This document shows positions 1-10,023 of a stretch of DNA of 64,000 nucleotides, piece after piece (position 1 is the first letter of the stretch; the number at the start of each line of letters is the position of its first letter). The notes under the pieces are model-generated. The model made no database searches, was not told where the DNA came from, and saw nothing but the letters and a program-made list of their open reading frames with translations. Source of the stretch: CAVRXQ01 sp963831155 (GTDB lineage Bacteria; Actinomycetota; Acidimicrobiia; Acidimicrobiales; Bog-793); the NCBI GenBank assembly GCA_963831155.1, contig CAWHOY010000008.1, forward strand, positions 248,001-312,000, written 5' to 3'. The position numbers and the translations under genes were made by a program.

Positions 1-1226
1 TTGGTGGTCGAGCTCGCTTCTGGCGATGAACCTTGCCCGGTCTCCGCGCCGACGATGACCTCAGTCGTGCGGGTCGCGTCGTTCGGATAATTCGTCAGCG
101 TTGACAATGACCCGGAATCGTCGATCGAGTAGACTTCCGTGCCCGGCGTGGGCCCTTCGGTGATCTGCACCTCAGTACCCGCGCGGTAGCAGCGGTTATC
201 TCGCAACTTCCCGCCGTCAGGTTGAAGGTGGCGGGTGCCGTGTCCGGTCCAGCCACGCCGCTCAACACTGTCTCGGTGAACGAGTACGTCGTTTCCGCCC
301 CTTGCGGCTGAGTACTCGCGTCGCCGTCCCAGTACTTGCAGATCTCGAGCCCGACGGTCGCGTTCGTGTAGTCCACGATCGTGACCAGCGCCGGCGAGTC
401 GTCCGAGAAGTAGTTGGACGGGGTTTGCGGGTCGACATACGTCACTGACGCTCCGTCAACGTCGTCCTGCCAGACGGACTCCGGATCGCCGCTGATGCTG
501 GCGGTGACGCCCACGACATACAGGTTCGTCCCGTCTTCGGTGGTCTCCACCTGGCCTGCCGGCACCGTTACCGGCAAGCTGCACGCCGAGCCGCCTTGTG
601 GGATCGTCACCGAATCCGGAACGTCGAAGGTGAGTCCCCCGGAGCCGGATTCCTCGGCATTGGTGTTCGTCAGGTCGAAGTTGAAGGTTCCAGACAGATT
701 GTCACCCGCAACGTCCGACTTGCAGAGCTTCTCCTGGCCGGTGACGAGCTCGTCGGTGAAGCTCGACCGCGGCCGTGTCGCCGTCAGCCGGAACGGTCAC
801 AGAGACCGCGCGTAACCCGGCAGAAGCGTCGAGTCGAAGCTCAGGTCACTCGCTGGAGTAGCGGGTCCCGGCCCGATCGCCGTTTCCTGATACCAGGGCT
901 CGACCACCTCGCTGACGATGTACGTGTCGCCCGAGGTGACCTCGATCGGCGACGAACACGATCCCGCCTCCGACCAGATCGAGGTCGAGAAGTCGTTGGG
1001 ACCGGTTACGTTGAACCAGAAGGGCGCCGCGTTGTTGTCGACCGTCAAACCAGGCACGGCCGTTGACGCGGTCCACGTCTTGCAGACCTTGAGCCAAGCG
1101 TCGCCCCCAGTCGACGCACCGGCAGTCGTCGTCGTCGCGGCAACAGCCCCGACGAGGACGGACGACCCGATGAGCATCGCGAGGACGGCTCCGAGACTTC
1201 CTCATTCTCGTTAGTGGTTTTCTCAT
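1..1226 (-). pseudogene. Exported Cys-paired repeat protein, frame broken, runs off left edge
   Basis: The gene reads leftwards from an ATG at 1224-1226, preceded by an AGGAGA ribosome site. It gives a signal-peptide-like start (MRKPLTRMRKS, then after a frame change LGAVLAMLIGSSVLVGAVAA) and at least three related domains. Each domain opens with a CK motif (KVCKTW, EKLCKS, LEICKY) and has a later Gly/Ser-x-Cys motif, suggesting one disulfide per repeat, as in prealbumin-like or SpaA-like surface domains. The protein can only be followed by changing frame near 1200, 800, 770 and 190. Between these points the coding pattern is clear. Either the gene is decaying or the assembly has indels here. 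The 3' end lies outside the window, so any wall-anchor signal cannot be judged. The domain family assignment is inference. Confidence 0.6.
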
Positions 1227-2304
1227 TCGTTCTCCTTTGTGCGAACTTGATTCAAAGATTTGGCACTGCCTTTGTCTTCCCGGCGAGACCTGACTCTGTG
1301 GCACGCATCGACGGGAGTCAGCAAGGTGCGATTCATCGTCGTGAGTCGCCCTTCTCGCTTGCCCCGAACGGAACACGTCGGGATCGGCTAACTGTTTTCC
1401 CCAATACGCCAACCCCCCTTCGATGGGTGGAAGCCCGCTCGCCAGGGCGCGGGTTCTGCCCACTAAATGCGAACGGTAGGGATCGTGCGACTCCGCGACA
1501 ATGCTTAGAGGCCGGATTGACTAGCGGTGAGTCTGCGAATCATCACGAGTGTCTAGCGAAAAATGGGTTGCTTGTAGTCGCTCTATCACGAAGGGTGCTC
1601 GTCAGCGCCACGCTTTCGGGTGTCGACGCCTTGACCGTTTTCGAATCGGATGCTCTTTCACGGGCCGGAACGAGTGACGGGCAGTGAGGGCGCTCTGCCG
1701 TCATGGAAACGGCGAAGAATTCGTCGGATCTCGACTTTGGCCCGAGAGGTAAGCCGTCGAGACCTAAAGCGGTGGCGACGTCAGTTTTGACGGCCGAGCG
1801 GCGTGAGGATTCGTCACGTGCTCATGCCGACCTCCTTGGGTTCGCTCCGGATCAAAAGCGGCTAGCGCTGAGCGGGCAATGTCTGGAACTGCGTCGCGTT
1901 CTGCGCCTTCGGAGCCCGGGATTCGCGCGCGCCTGCCAGCGGATCGAGTCGATGAGGCGATCGGAGCCAGATCCGTGCAGGTGACCCGGTGCCAGCGACA
2001 GCATCAAGCTCGCGACCGTCAAACCTGTTTGCCGGCGCGGTCGGTTTCGAGAATGCAGCGCAAAGATTGTGGGTCTGCCGGAAGCCGGATCTCGCTTAGC
2101 CGGCAACGAATTTACCACTCGTAGCGTTCTCAATAACGCACGACGCGTTCGATACGAATTCGATCCGACTCACGAGGCTTGAACGAGTGGTCGGGCGGAG
2201 CACGTTGGCGCGCGCGTTCGTCAATATGGATGATGCCGGCGACGCGGTGGCGCTTCTAGCTTGTCGTGGGTCTTTTTCTGTGGTCAGAACGCCAAGGGCG
2301 GCCG
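1227..2304. other. Long region without a credible gene
   Basis: About 1.1 kb separates the divergent starts of two exported-repeat genes. Only short, low-quality reading frames occur on both strands and none shows a domain or a convincing ribosome site. I see no tRNA and no strong terminator. It presumably holds the two divergent promoters and decayed sequence. Confidence 0.5.
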
Positions 2305-5300
2305 ATGCGGGCAGTGCGTAGAACTCCGAGGCACGCGAAACCGCGACGTGTCGGCGCAACCTCGTTGTTGGTGTCAGCGTTACTGGCGTCAGCGGGCGCT
2401 GCCGCAGCGATCGGGATGGCCGCGGCCTCTTCCGCGGGAGCGGACACGCCGACGATTACGACTGCCGTTTACGACGCGTCGACGACCGCAGCTTGGACGA
2501 ACTCCGAGGTCGTCGGCGCGTCTGCCTACGACACCTCGACGGTGACCACGACAGAGGTCAATCCGACGGACCCGACGGTGAGCTACGCCTTCTTCACGAA
2601 CGGCACGTGTGACAGCAGCGGCGCGGTCACGAGCTTCAACGGCGACACCTGGCCACAGACCGTCCCGCTCAACTCGGATGGCACTGTGCCGATCTCGCAG
2701 GCGACCGGCCCGCTTACCGCCGGCAGCTACAGCTTCCAAGCGACGTACTCGGATGCCGACAATTCGGGGGTACCGAGCCCTTGCGAGCCGTTCACGGTCT
2801 CCCAGGAGACGCCGAGCACACCGACGATCACCAACATCCCAACGAGCGCCACCTACGGCGGCGGTTTCACCGCCACGGTGAGCACGAACGGCGACGGGGC
2901 GACGTCGGTCAGCTCCTCGACGACGTCGGTCTGCACGGCGAGCGGGCTCAGTGTGAGCTTCGTCGGCGTCGGCACCTGCACGCTCACCGCCCACGTCGCC
3001 GCGGGGAACGACTACACCGCGGCCGACGGTTCACCGCAGAGCTTCACGGTCTCCCGGGAGACGGCGAGCACACCGACGATCACCAACATCCCAACGAGCG
3101 CCACCTACGGCGGCGGTTTCACCGCCACGGTGAGCACGAACGGCGACGGGGCGACGTCGGTCAGCTCCTCGACGACGTCGGTCTGCACGGTGAGCGGGTT
3201 CACAGTGAGCGACGTCGGCGCCGGCACCTGCACGCTCACCGCCCACGTCGCCGCGGGGAACGACTACACGGCGGCCGACGGTTCACCGCAGAGCTTCACG
3301 GTCTCCCGGGCGACGCCGAGCACACCGACGATCAGCGACCTTCCCGCGAGCGGCTCCTACGGCGGCGGTTTCAACGCCACGGTGAGCACGAACGGCGACG
3401 GGGCGACGTCGGTTAGCTCCTCGACGACGTCGGTCTGCACGGCGAGCGGGCTCAATGTGAGCTACGTCGGCGTCGGCACCTGCACGCTCACCGCCCACGT
3501 CGCCGCGGGGAACGACTACGCGGCGGCCGAGGGTTCACCGCAGAGCTTCACGGTCTCCCAGGCGACGCCGAGCACGCCGACGATCAGCGACCTTCCCGCG
3601 AGCGGCACCTACGGCGGCGGCTTCAACGCCACGGTGAGCACGAACGGCGACGGGGCGACGTCGGTCAGCTCCTCGACGACGTCGGTCTGCACGGTGAGCG
3701 GGCTCAGTGTGAGCTACGTCGGCGTCGGCACCTGCACGCTCACCGCCCACCTCGCCGATGGGGCCGACTACACGGCGGCCGACGGGTCGGCGCAGGAATT
3801 CAAAGTCGCGGAGGCGCCGACGACGAGCTCGGTGACCGTGACGACGCCAGGAACCTACACCTACGGCGAGACGCTCACCTACCAGGTGACCGTCAAAGCC
3901 TCGTCAAGTGGCAGCTACGGGGCGTCTCCGAGCGAGAGCGCCGAGGTCGTCGTCAACGGTTCGACGGTCTGCACCGCGCCGTTGACGACGGTCGCGAACA
4001 AAGACTCGACAATCGGGTCCTGCACATCCGACGCCGCCCCCGCTGGATCATCCGACACGCTGAGCGCGAACTATTCGGGGGACACGAACTACGCGTCGTC
4101 CTCCTCTGGCTCGACTTCACTCCCGGTCAAACAGGCGAACACGACGACATCGCTGACAATTTCGTATACGTCGGTGCCCTACGGAATGTTCGTCGTCTAC
4201 ACCGTCGTTGTGACCCCTCAGTCTCCGGTCGACGTCGAGACCGCCCCCTACCTGCCAACCGGGTCTGTCATCGTCACGGTGGGTGGTGGAACCGAGGTGT
4301 GCACGGCAACCTTGGATGCCAATTTCACGGCGAGCTGCGACGTCGCGACTGCTCCCCTCGGAACCGACCAGGCGATCGCCGCGAGTTACGGGGGCGACTC
4401 GAACTTCAACGTTTCGTCAGGCACTGACAGCAGCCAGACGCTGACAGTGACTGAGGCCCCGCAGACGATCGCGTTTGTCGCTGCCGACTTCGGCCACGGT
4501 GGGCGGCTCTGCGTCACTCTCGGCAACCGGCGGGGGATCTGGCAATCCGGTGATGTTCTCTGTCGACCCGGCGAGCGGTCCCGAGGTGTGCGGCGTATCC
4601 GGGCCAAACGGGACGATGGTGCGATTCTCCTCTGAGGGCACGTGCATCATCGACGCCAACCAGGCAGGGAACACCGACTACCTGGCCGCCCAGCCGGTCT
4701 CCCAGGCCATCTCGGTCACCGTGCCGAGCACCGGGGGTGGCGTGGTGGCTCGGCCCCGTCGCTCGTCATCCTGCCGAACGCGGACCCGCCGGCGGGGCTT
4801 TCGTCAGTCGATTTCGGAACTCCGATCTCTTGGGTGATTGGAAGCAGCGCAGCGACCACAATCGAGGTTCCAATCGGCGCTGCAAAGGTCACGGTGACGA
4901 TCCCGACGGGAGCGCTTCCGACCAACACGACCGTCAGCCTCTACCCCGTCGAAAGCACGAGCCCCATCGCGAGCTCGTTGCCGGCGGGCAAGTCCTACCT
5001 CTTCTCGTTCGCGCTTTCCTGGCAAGAACCGGACGGCTCGGTGCCAGCCGCGTCCGAGCCGGTTTCGGTCACGATCGTGGATCCCGGCATCGTCTGCTGG
5101 CGACGTCGTCTATCAGGTGACCTCGGCCGGGCTCCGTCCTCTTGGAAGCAGCGGACAAAGACGGCACGTTGACCGTGGAGTTCACCGACGACCCCGCAGT
5201 ATTCATCGCTTCGAATCCGCGGATAACGGTTGTGGGTTCACGATTCGTCGTCACGAAAGGGACGTTGCGCCTCACCCTCGGTTGCTCCAACGTTGGTTGC

Positions 5301-5558
5301 TCAGGGAAGGCGGCGATTGACGAGCAGGTCCTCGTGCCGTCCAAATCCGAGTCGCGGACGAAGGTAACCAAAGAGGAAGTCCTGCTCGGACGGGGTTCAT
5401 ACAAGTTCGGAAAGCTGAAAAGACTGACGTTTCACCTGTCGCTCGGCGCGCTCGGCCAGAGTCTGCTCGCTCGAGCGAAGAGCCATCCGGTCGTCGCCGT
5501 GCTGAAGATCACCGTCAACGGCGGCCGCAGCATCACCAGGACCGTCTCGATCCTTTGA
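2305..5558 (+). pseudogene. Large exported Ig-like repeat protein, frame broken
   Basis: The start is taken at ATG 2305 because AAGGG lies 7 nt upstream; an in-frame GTG at 2266 is possible. The product begins with a basic, Ala-rich signal peptide (about residues 1-45). A domain of about 130 residues follows (YDAST...VVGASAYDT...SYSFQATYS) that is clearly paralogous to the N-terminus of the surface protein at 42345-43493. Then come four near-identical 84-residue repeats and further bacterial Ig-like (Big_3-type) domains. The original frame is lost near 4485, 4740, 5100 and 5135, but each downstream frame continues sensible exported-protein sequence to a stop at 5558. No LPxTG-like tail is visible: the C-terminus ends in a beta-rich domain. 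Probably extracellular and adhesive or structural; function unknown. Confidence 0.65.
2812..3819 (+). repeat. Four tandem 252-bp (84-codon) repeats
   Basis: Four copies with a period of 252 bp start at about 2812, 3064, 3316 and 3568. Each encodes a unit starting PSTPTI or ASTPTI and containing TYGGGF, VSTNGDGATSV, SSSTTSVCT and GTCTLTAH. The DNA is nearly identical between copies over long stretches, including synonymous positions, so amplification or gene conversion is recent. Two cysteines per unit (SVCT and GTCT) could form a disulfide. The last copy is the most diverged at its end. Confidence 0.85.
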
Positions 5559-5620
5559 TCGCGGACCTCGATCGAGGGGCCGAGATCGCCGGTTCGCAAA
5601 CCTGGCGTCTCGTCCGCCAG

Positions 5621-6673
5621 GTGCAGCGACACGTGAAGGTGCCGGTGCCGACGGCGTTTGCCGTCGTCGCCCTGCTCTTTTCGCTGTCCGTCGGCGTACA
5701 CCCGGCGTCGGCTGTCGCCGCCAAGGCACGCGATGCTCCGCCCCGTCACCTGTCGGCCGTCGGCGGGCTCGAGGAATTTTCGGCGGCAGTGGCGAGCCGG
5801 ACGCGGTGCTCATGGGATTCGGTTCCGAGCATCGTGGGATTTGCAAAATCCCTGCCCTGCGGCCCAGGCATCGTCTCTCGTTCCAACCGCTTCGAGATGA
5901 ATGATTCGCCCAATGCGGAGTCCTGGCTCGTCACCTTGACCGTTTTCGGCGCGCACACGCGTGTCATCCACTGGACGGTCAGCGAGGCTGCTCCGGATAT
6001 CACGTACTCGGCGAGTGTCGGTCCCAGCGTGACGCAAAGCCCGGTCAATCCGTTCGAGGCGACCTACTCCTATTCCGCCGATGCGATCGCAACCGCCGAC
6101 CAGACATCCGTCGATCTCGACGCGATCGGCAAGCTGCCAGACGGAGTCCTGCAGCTCCTCAGCGGTGGCTCGCCCGCCTGTTCGACTGACGTCGGCGACA
6201 CCGTGACGAGCGGCGAGTGCACGATCGACTACATGACCCTCGGCCAGCACTCCGTCACCGCTCGTTACGAGCCAGACGCCCCGACGGCCAATGATCCGTT
6301 CGAGACCTCGGAGGCAACGATCAACTCTTACTCGACGTCGACATCGGAGAACATCACAAACGGCGGGTCGACGTACGGGCTCGATAACGGCACCTACACT
6401 CTCTACTCCGCCACGTACACCGTGACTGCGAATACGGTCGATCAGTACGGTTACTCGGTCGCGTCCGTTTTCGGGTCCTGGTCGTTTCAGCTCTCAGGTG
6501 TCGCCGCCGACGGCAACACCTTCGAGACGACGATCACGCCTCCACCCGGCCAGACCAGCTGCATGATCACCATCTCCGCGACGCTTTATGACGACTATTC
6601 ATCCCAGTCGTCGAGCGTGTCGTCATCGGATTGTTCCGGTGGACTCAACACCGGCGATGCCGAAGCACCCTGA
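5621..6673 (+). CDS. Secreted protein of unknown function
   Basis: An intact reading frame of about 350 residues follows directly after the broken repeat gene. The chosen GTG start gives a conventional signal peptide: a short basic segment, then hydrophobic AFAVVALLFSLSVGV and an A-x-A site (HPASA). A TTG at 5555 overlapping the previous stop would add 22 residues and imply translational coupling, so the start is uncertain. The mature part is rich in Ser, Thr, Asp and Tyr, with beta-strand character and Cys pairs (SPACST...GECTID; TSCMIT...SSDCSG), consistent with an extracellular Ig-like fold. I recognise no family. Co-orientation with the repeat gene suggests a shared role at the cell surface. 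It is the only clearly unbroken exported gene in the first 9 kb. Confidence 0.6.
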   Translation: MQRHVKVPVPTAFAVVALLFSLSVGVHPASAVAAKARDAPPRHLSAVGGLEEFSAAVASRTRCSWDSVPSIVGFAKSLPCGPGIVSRSNRFEMNDSPNAESWLVTLTVFGAHTRVIHWTVSEAAPDITYSASVGPSVTQSPVNPFEATYSYSADAIATADQTSVDLDAIGKLPDGVLQLLSGGSPACSTDVGDTVTSGECTIDYMTLGQHSVTARYEPDAPTANDPFETSEATINSYSTSTSENITNGGSTYGLDNGTYTLYSATYTVTANTVDQYGYSVASVFGSWSFQLSGVAADGNTFETTITPPPGQTSCMITISATLYDDYSSQSSSVSSSDCSGGLNTGDAEAP

Positions 6674-6891
6674 GTCCGGGGAACAACGTGTCGGGATGGT
6701 TCGTGACGACCGTATTCGGTTCGACCTCAGCCGGATTTTCCGGTTCGTCGAGCGGCAGGCAGGACATCGTCTGCGAGGAGCCGGGCGACTAGCCAGGAAC
6801 GGGCTTCGAAGACTCGGCTGAAACCTGACCCAAATTCGAATATCGGTCGGTTCACGTGCCTTCTGTCTTCCCCAGCCGCCCGGATCGATCG

Positions 6892-8065
6892 TTACGGGCG
6901 TACTCGGTACAAGGTCGCGGACAAACTCTGGCCCCCGATGAGCAGGTACAGCGCACCCTCGAACACGACACTTGCCTGAACGGTTCCTCTCGCCGTGCTG
7001 CAGGGAAGCGATCTTCGATTCCGTGCCCTTCGACGGATTGAACTCAAAGATCTGCACCTTGGTGACATTCGAAGTGCTGGACCCGTGTGTATTCCGTCGT
7101 GATGAAGAACAGGCTGCGGTTGGTGTCGACAAGGACCGGCTGTCCGTCGAATGGTTCTTGTCCGGTCTCGATCGGCATAATCGTCTTCGACCCGACGGTG
7201 ACAACGTGAGGCTTGGCGGTGGGCCCGTTGAAGGAATCGGTGACCTCGGTGCCAGAGTTGTTCGTACCGACGAGCGTTCGCCCACGCGCTGATGCCCGGC
7301 GGCAGCGAGCCAAGTTACATAGTCGCCGTTTTTGACCACAACCTTCGGGTATCTCGATCGGGTACCGACGAAGTAAAGCAGTGCCGGCGGCTTCGAACCC
7401 GACCAAGAGGTGTCTTCACTCCGGGCCATCCAGAGCCCATCCGCATCCGCCGCGAGCTCGACTAGCGGAAGTGACGGGACGGTGATCGTCGCGGATACCT
7501 GACCCGTCGATTCGTCGATCCGCAGCACCTCCGGTGACCGACGGATCGACGCCACGCCCGTCGACAGCGCCGTGTCGTACAGCCAGAGGTACCCGCCTCC
7601 GTAGGTCCATTCCGGCAGCGAGGCGGAATCGTTCTCATAACGCATCACGACCGGACCTAAGTGAACAGCCCCGGCGACTCGAGTCGTTGTCGCGATCCGC
7701 ACGAGCCCGATAGTCGATTTCGGGGCGACAGATTCGACAGGCATGATGCTCTGCCCGTCGAGCGCCGGATTCGTGCAGGACGTTTCGCGGTTCGAGATGA
7801 CGCGCCATGAGATTGGATTGACGATGGCGATCTGGCACACCGTTCTCGAGGTCAGATCCCCTACGACGATCTCTCCGTCAGCAATACCGAGGCTGCCGGT
7901 ATAGAAGGCCGACGAGAGGACCGGCACCTGAATGTGCGCGACCTGGGCGGCGGGTTGGGACGAATGGATGCCGACCGACACAGGCGAACGCGGTATCGGT
8001 GCGATCAATCCGCCCGCCGCGAGCGTCGCAGCAACGAGTGCCCAGTGTCCGATTCGAAGCGTCAC
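6892..8065 (-). pseudogene. Exported protein of possible beta-propeller type, frame broken
   Basis: It starts at a GTG (8063-8065) with an N-terminal hydrophobic segment (ALVAATLAAGGLIAPI). The first 260 residues read cleanly and contain propeller-like strands (YTGSLGIADGEIVVGD; WTYGGGYLWLYDT; ADADGLWMARS). The frame then changes near 7285, again near 7090 and near 6985. The last readable piece (VFEGALYLLIGGQSLSATLYRVRP) ends at a TAA at 6892-6894. The repeated pattern of a short hydrophobic strand followed by Gly-rich turns resembles exported WD or NHL-like propellers, but this is only an impression. Convergent with the secreted protein gene ending at 6673. Interpreted as a decaying gene. 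Confidence 0.5.
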
Positions 8066-8318
8066 TTCGAGATGATCGCGCGATTCGAGGCGGTGATTCT
8101 GGCGCCCATCCCCAAATCACCAGCGTGAGGCGCTGAATTTACAGGGACAACGCGCCGTAATTACAGGCAGGAAGACAACTGCGAGCCGGTAACGCGCACG
8201 GACGTTGAGTTGGATCTGAGATTGCCCGGAGTGAAGCCGCGATTGAGCCGGCGACACAGCAGGCGACATCTCGGTTCCGCCGTGATCGAGGTTCGGCTCC
8301 GAGGACCGACGGATACCG

Positions 8319-9170
8319 ATGAACACGAAAACCAGGCGAGTGCGGAGAGCTCCGCCGTCAGAACGAGCCAGGAGCGAGCTCGCTCACCTGCTGTCGGCTG
8401 GTGCCGGAAGAAATGAGAACCTCGTTTCGCAATTCGCGAAGGCCGCGACCCGTGCCGTCGTTCAGCAGCTCTTGGAAGCCGAGCAAGCTGAATTCCTAGG
8501 CGATCGCGGCCGTTATGCACGGCGCGCCGACACGCGAGGATCTCGAAACGGCTACGAGCCCCTCCGTCTTCGCACAGAAGAAGGCGAGATAAAGATTTCG
8601 GTGCCCCAGGTGCGCAACCTCGGCAAGCCCTATCGTTCGCGATTCGTGCGACACATCGCTGACGACTCTGACGCCCTCGAGCGAACCCTCTTGGATGCGT
8701 ATGAGTGGTCGCTGTCGCCGCAGGATGCAGGGCGCGCCTTCAAGGACGCGAAGGGCGTCGCCCTCATCTCAGCTTCTGCTGCTTCCGAAGTGATCGGGCA
8801 GATTTCCTCTGACCTGAAGTCGTTCTTCGATCGCGATCTCTCAGAGGTGGCAATCGAGCACGTCTTCTGCGACGTCGTGCTCGAGTCCTCAAAACGACAA
8901 GGGGACAATCGCGCCCTCCTCGTCGTCTGGGCGATCGACGGCATTGGGAAAAAGCATCTGTTGCACTTGACCGTTGGCGACAAGACGTCCGAGGCCGCCT
9001 GGGAGACGCTGCTCCGCGACGTGATCGACCGGAACTCTCGAACGCCGAAAACTGTGACGACGAATGGGGCGGCCGGAACGATTGAGGCTGTCGAGACCGT
9101 GTTCCCGAAGTCCGTCCGCCTCCGCCATTGGTTCGATCGGCCGACCGAACGCACCAAGGGAATCGAGTAG
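8319..9170 (+). pseudogene. IS256-family (mutator) transposase remnant, catalytically dead
   Basis: The product (283 residues) aligns by eye with IS256/mutator transposases: LLEAEQAEFLGDRGRY, then RNGYEPLRLRTEEGEIKISVPQ, and the segment leading to the first catalytic Asp (EHVFCDVVLESSKRQ). The second catalytic Asp, normally in a SDGAPG-type motif, is replaced by Asn in TTNGAAG. A stop follows soon after (HWFDRPTERTKGIE), so the C-terminal third with the catalytic Glu is missing. Family members are about 400 residues long. I found no convincing terminal inverted repeats or target-site duplication. It is therefore a fossil insertion, in keeping with the broken genes to its left. Confidence 0.8.
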
Positions 9171-9735
9171 TCCTTCCAGAGCCACGCGACGAGGATGAGC
9201 CACGGTCCCGTTCTCCGAACAAGCGATGCACGGACGGTCCTCCCTATGGCGGTTCGGCCAAGAGCGGTGCCACCCGCCCGACTCGACGAGCGCTGTGCGC
9301 ATGACCAGCAGCGAGGCGTGTGTGAACGAGCGCTTTCCCGCCACGCGCAGCCTGAGTCGCTGGAGTCGACGTCATTCGACGGGTGCGCGTGCCTGCCCGA
9401 TTCGCGCGTAACGCGATTTACAGATGACTCATTCGAAGCGACTAGCGCGTGAACGGTTAGTTACAGGACTGTTTGCACTATTGACGTGGGATTTTGCCAA
9501 ATTTTCTAGCTCAAATGCAGTCGGCGCTGTGATAAAAACAGGTCACAGGTGAGTGGGTGAAAAACCGGTCGTCGTCACAGGCGTGGCCGGGCTTCGGCGC
9601 TGGGGGTCTGGGGGGTCGGCGGTGCGCTTGTCGGACGTCGTGAAGACGTGCGAAGTCGCGCCCCCGATCGCTTCAAGGATTCCGCAGACGTCGCTTTGAC
9701 CGGACCCGGACGGGAATGTGAAGGGTATGAGCGTC
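9171..9735. other. Non-coding or decayed stretch after the transposase remnant
   Basis: No credible gene is visible on either strand. The missing C-terminal part of the transposase is not recognisable here in any frame. The right part has a shift to lower GC and is the only place a promoter for the following small regulator could sit. Confidence 0.45.
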
Positions 9736-9987
9736 ATGAGCTTGGAGGCCTTCGAGAAACTGAGTCCGCGCGAGCAACGCGTGCTGATGAAACTGATGCG
9801 CGGCACAACCGCTCGGCAGATCTGCAAAGAGGATTGCGTCTCTCTGCCCACGGTGAGAAGCCAAATCCACGCCATCATTTCGAAGCTTGGCGTCAGAACG
9901 CAGCTTGCCGCTGTCGTTCTTGCCTATCAGTCGGGGTGGCCTCCCGCCGATGATGACTGGCACGAGGAGCGGTCCGCGGTCGTCTAG
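9736..9987 (+). CDS. Stand-alone LuxR/GerE-type HTH protein
   Basis: A small protein (about 83 residues) that is almost only a GerE helix-turn-helix: LSPREQRVLMKLMRGTTARQ followed by the recognition helix region (SLPTVRSQIHAIISKLGV) and a short acidic tail. There is no receiver, PAS or autoinducer domain. The ATG at 9736 is preferred because AAGGG lies 10 nt upstream; ATG 9727 and GTG 9718 are alternatives. It is probably a DNA-binding regulator whose input comes from elsewhere. It stands alone between the decayed region and the convergent mutase gene, so its target is unknown. Confidence 0.7.
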   Translation: MSLEAFEKLSPREQRVLMKLMRGTTARQICKEDCVSLPTVRSQIHAIISKLGVRTQLAAVVLAYQSGWPPADDDWHEERSAVV

Positions 9988-10023
9988 GCGTTGAGCCGCG
10001 TCGCTGTGAATAAGTCCGACACC

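Noticed and set aside
2812..3819. Regular repeats that could be mistaken for a CRISPR array
   Set aside because: The period is 252 bp, there are no unique spacers, and all copies are in one coding frame: this is a protein repeat.
4475..5172. Programmed ribosomal frameshifting in the large repeat gene
   Set aside because: Four changes in different directions without slippery sites and with broken neighbours fit mutation or indel error better.
8131..9480. TTACAGG sequences on both sides of the transposase remnant as terminal inverted repeats
   Set aside because: The copies are in direct, not inverted, orientation and very short; chance is likely.
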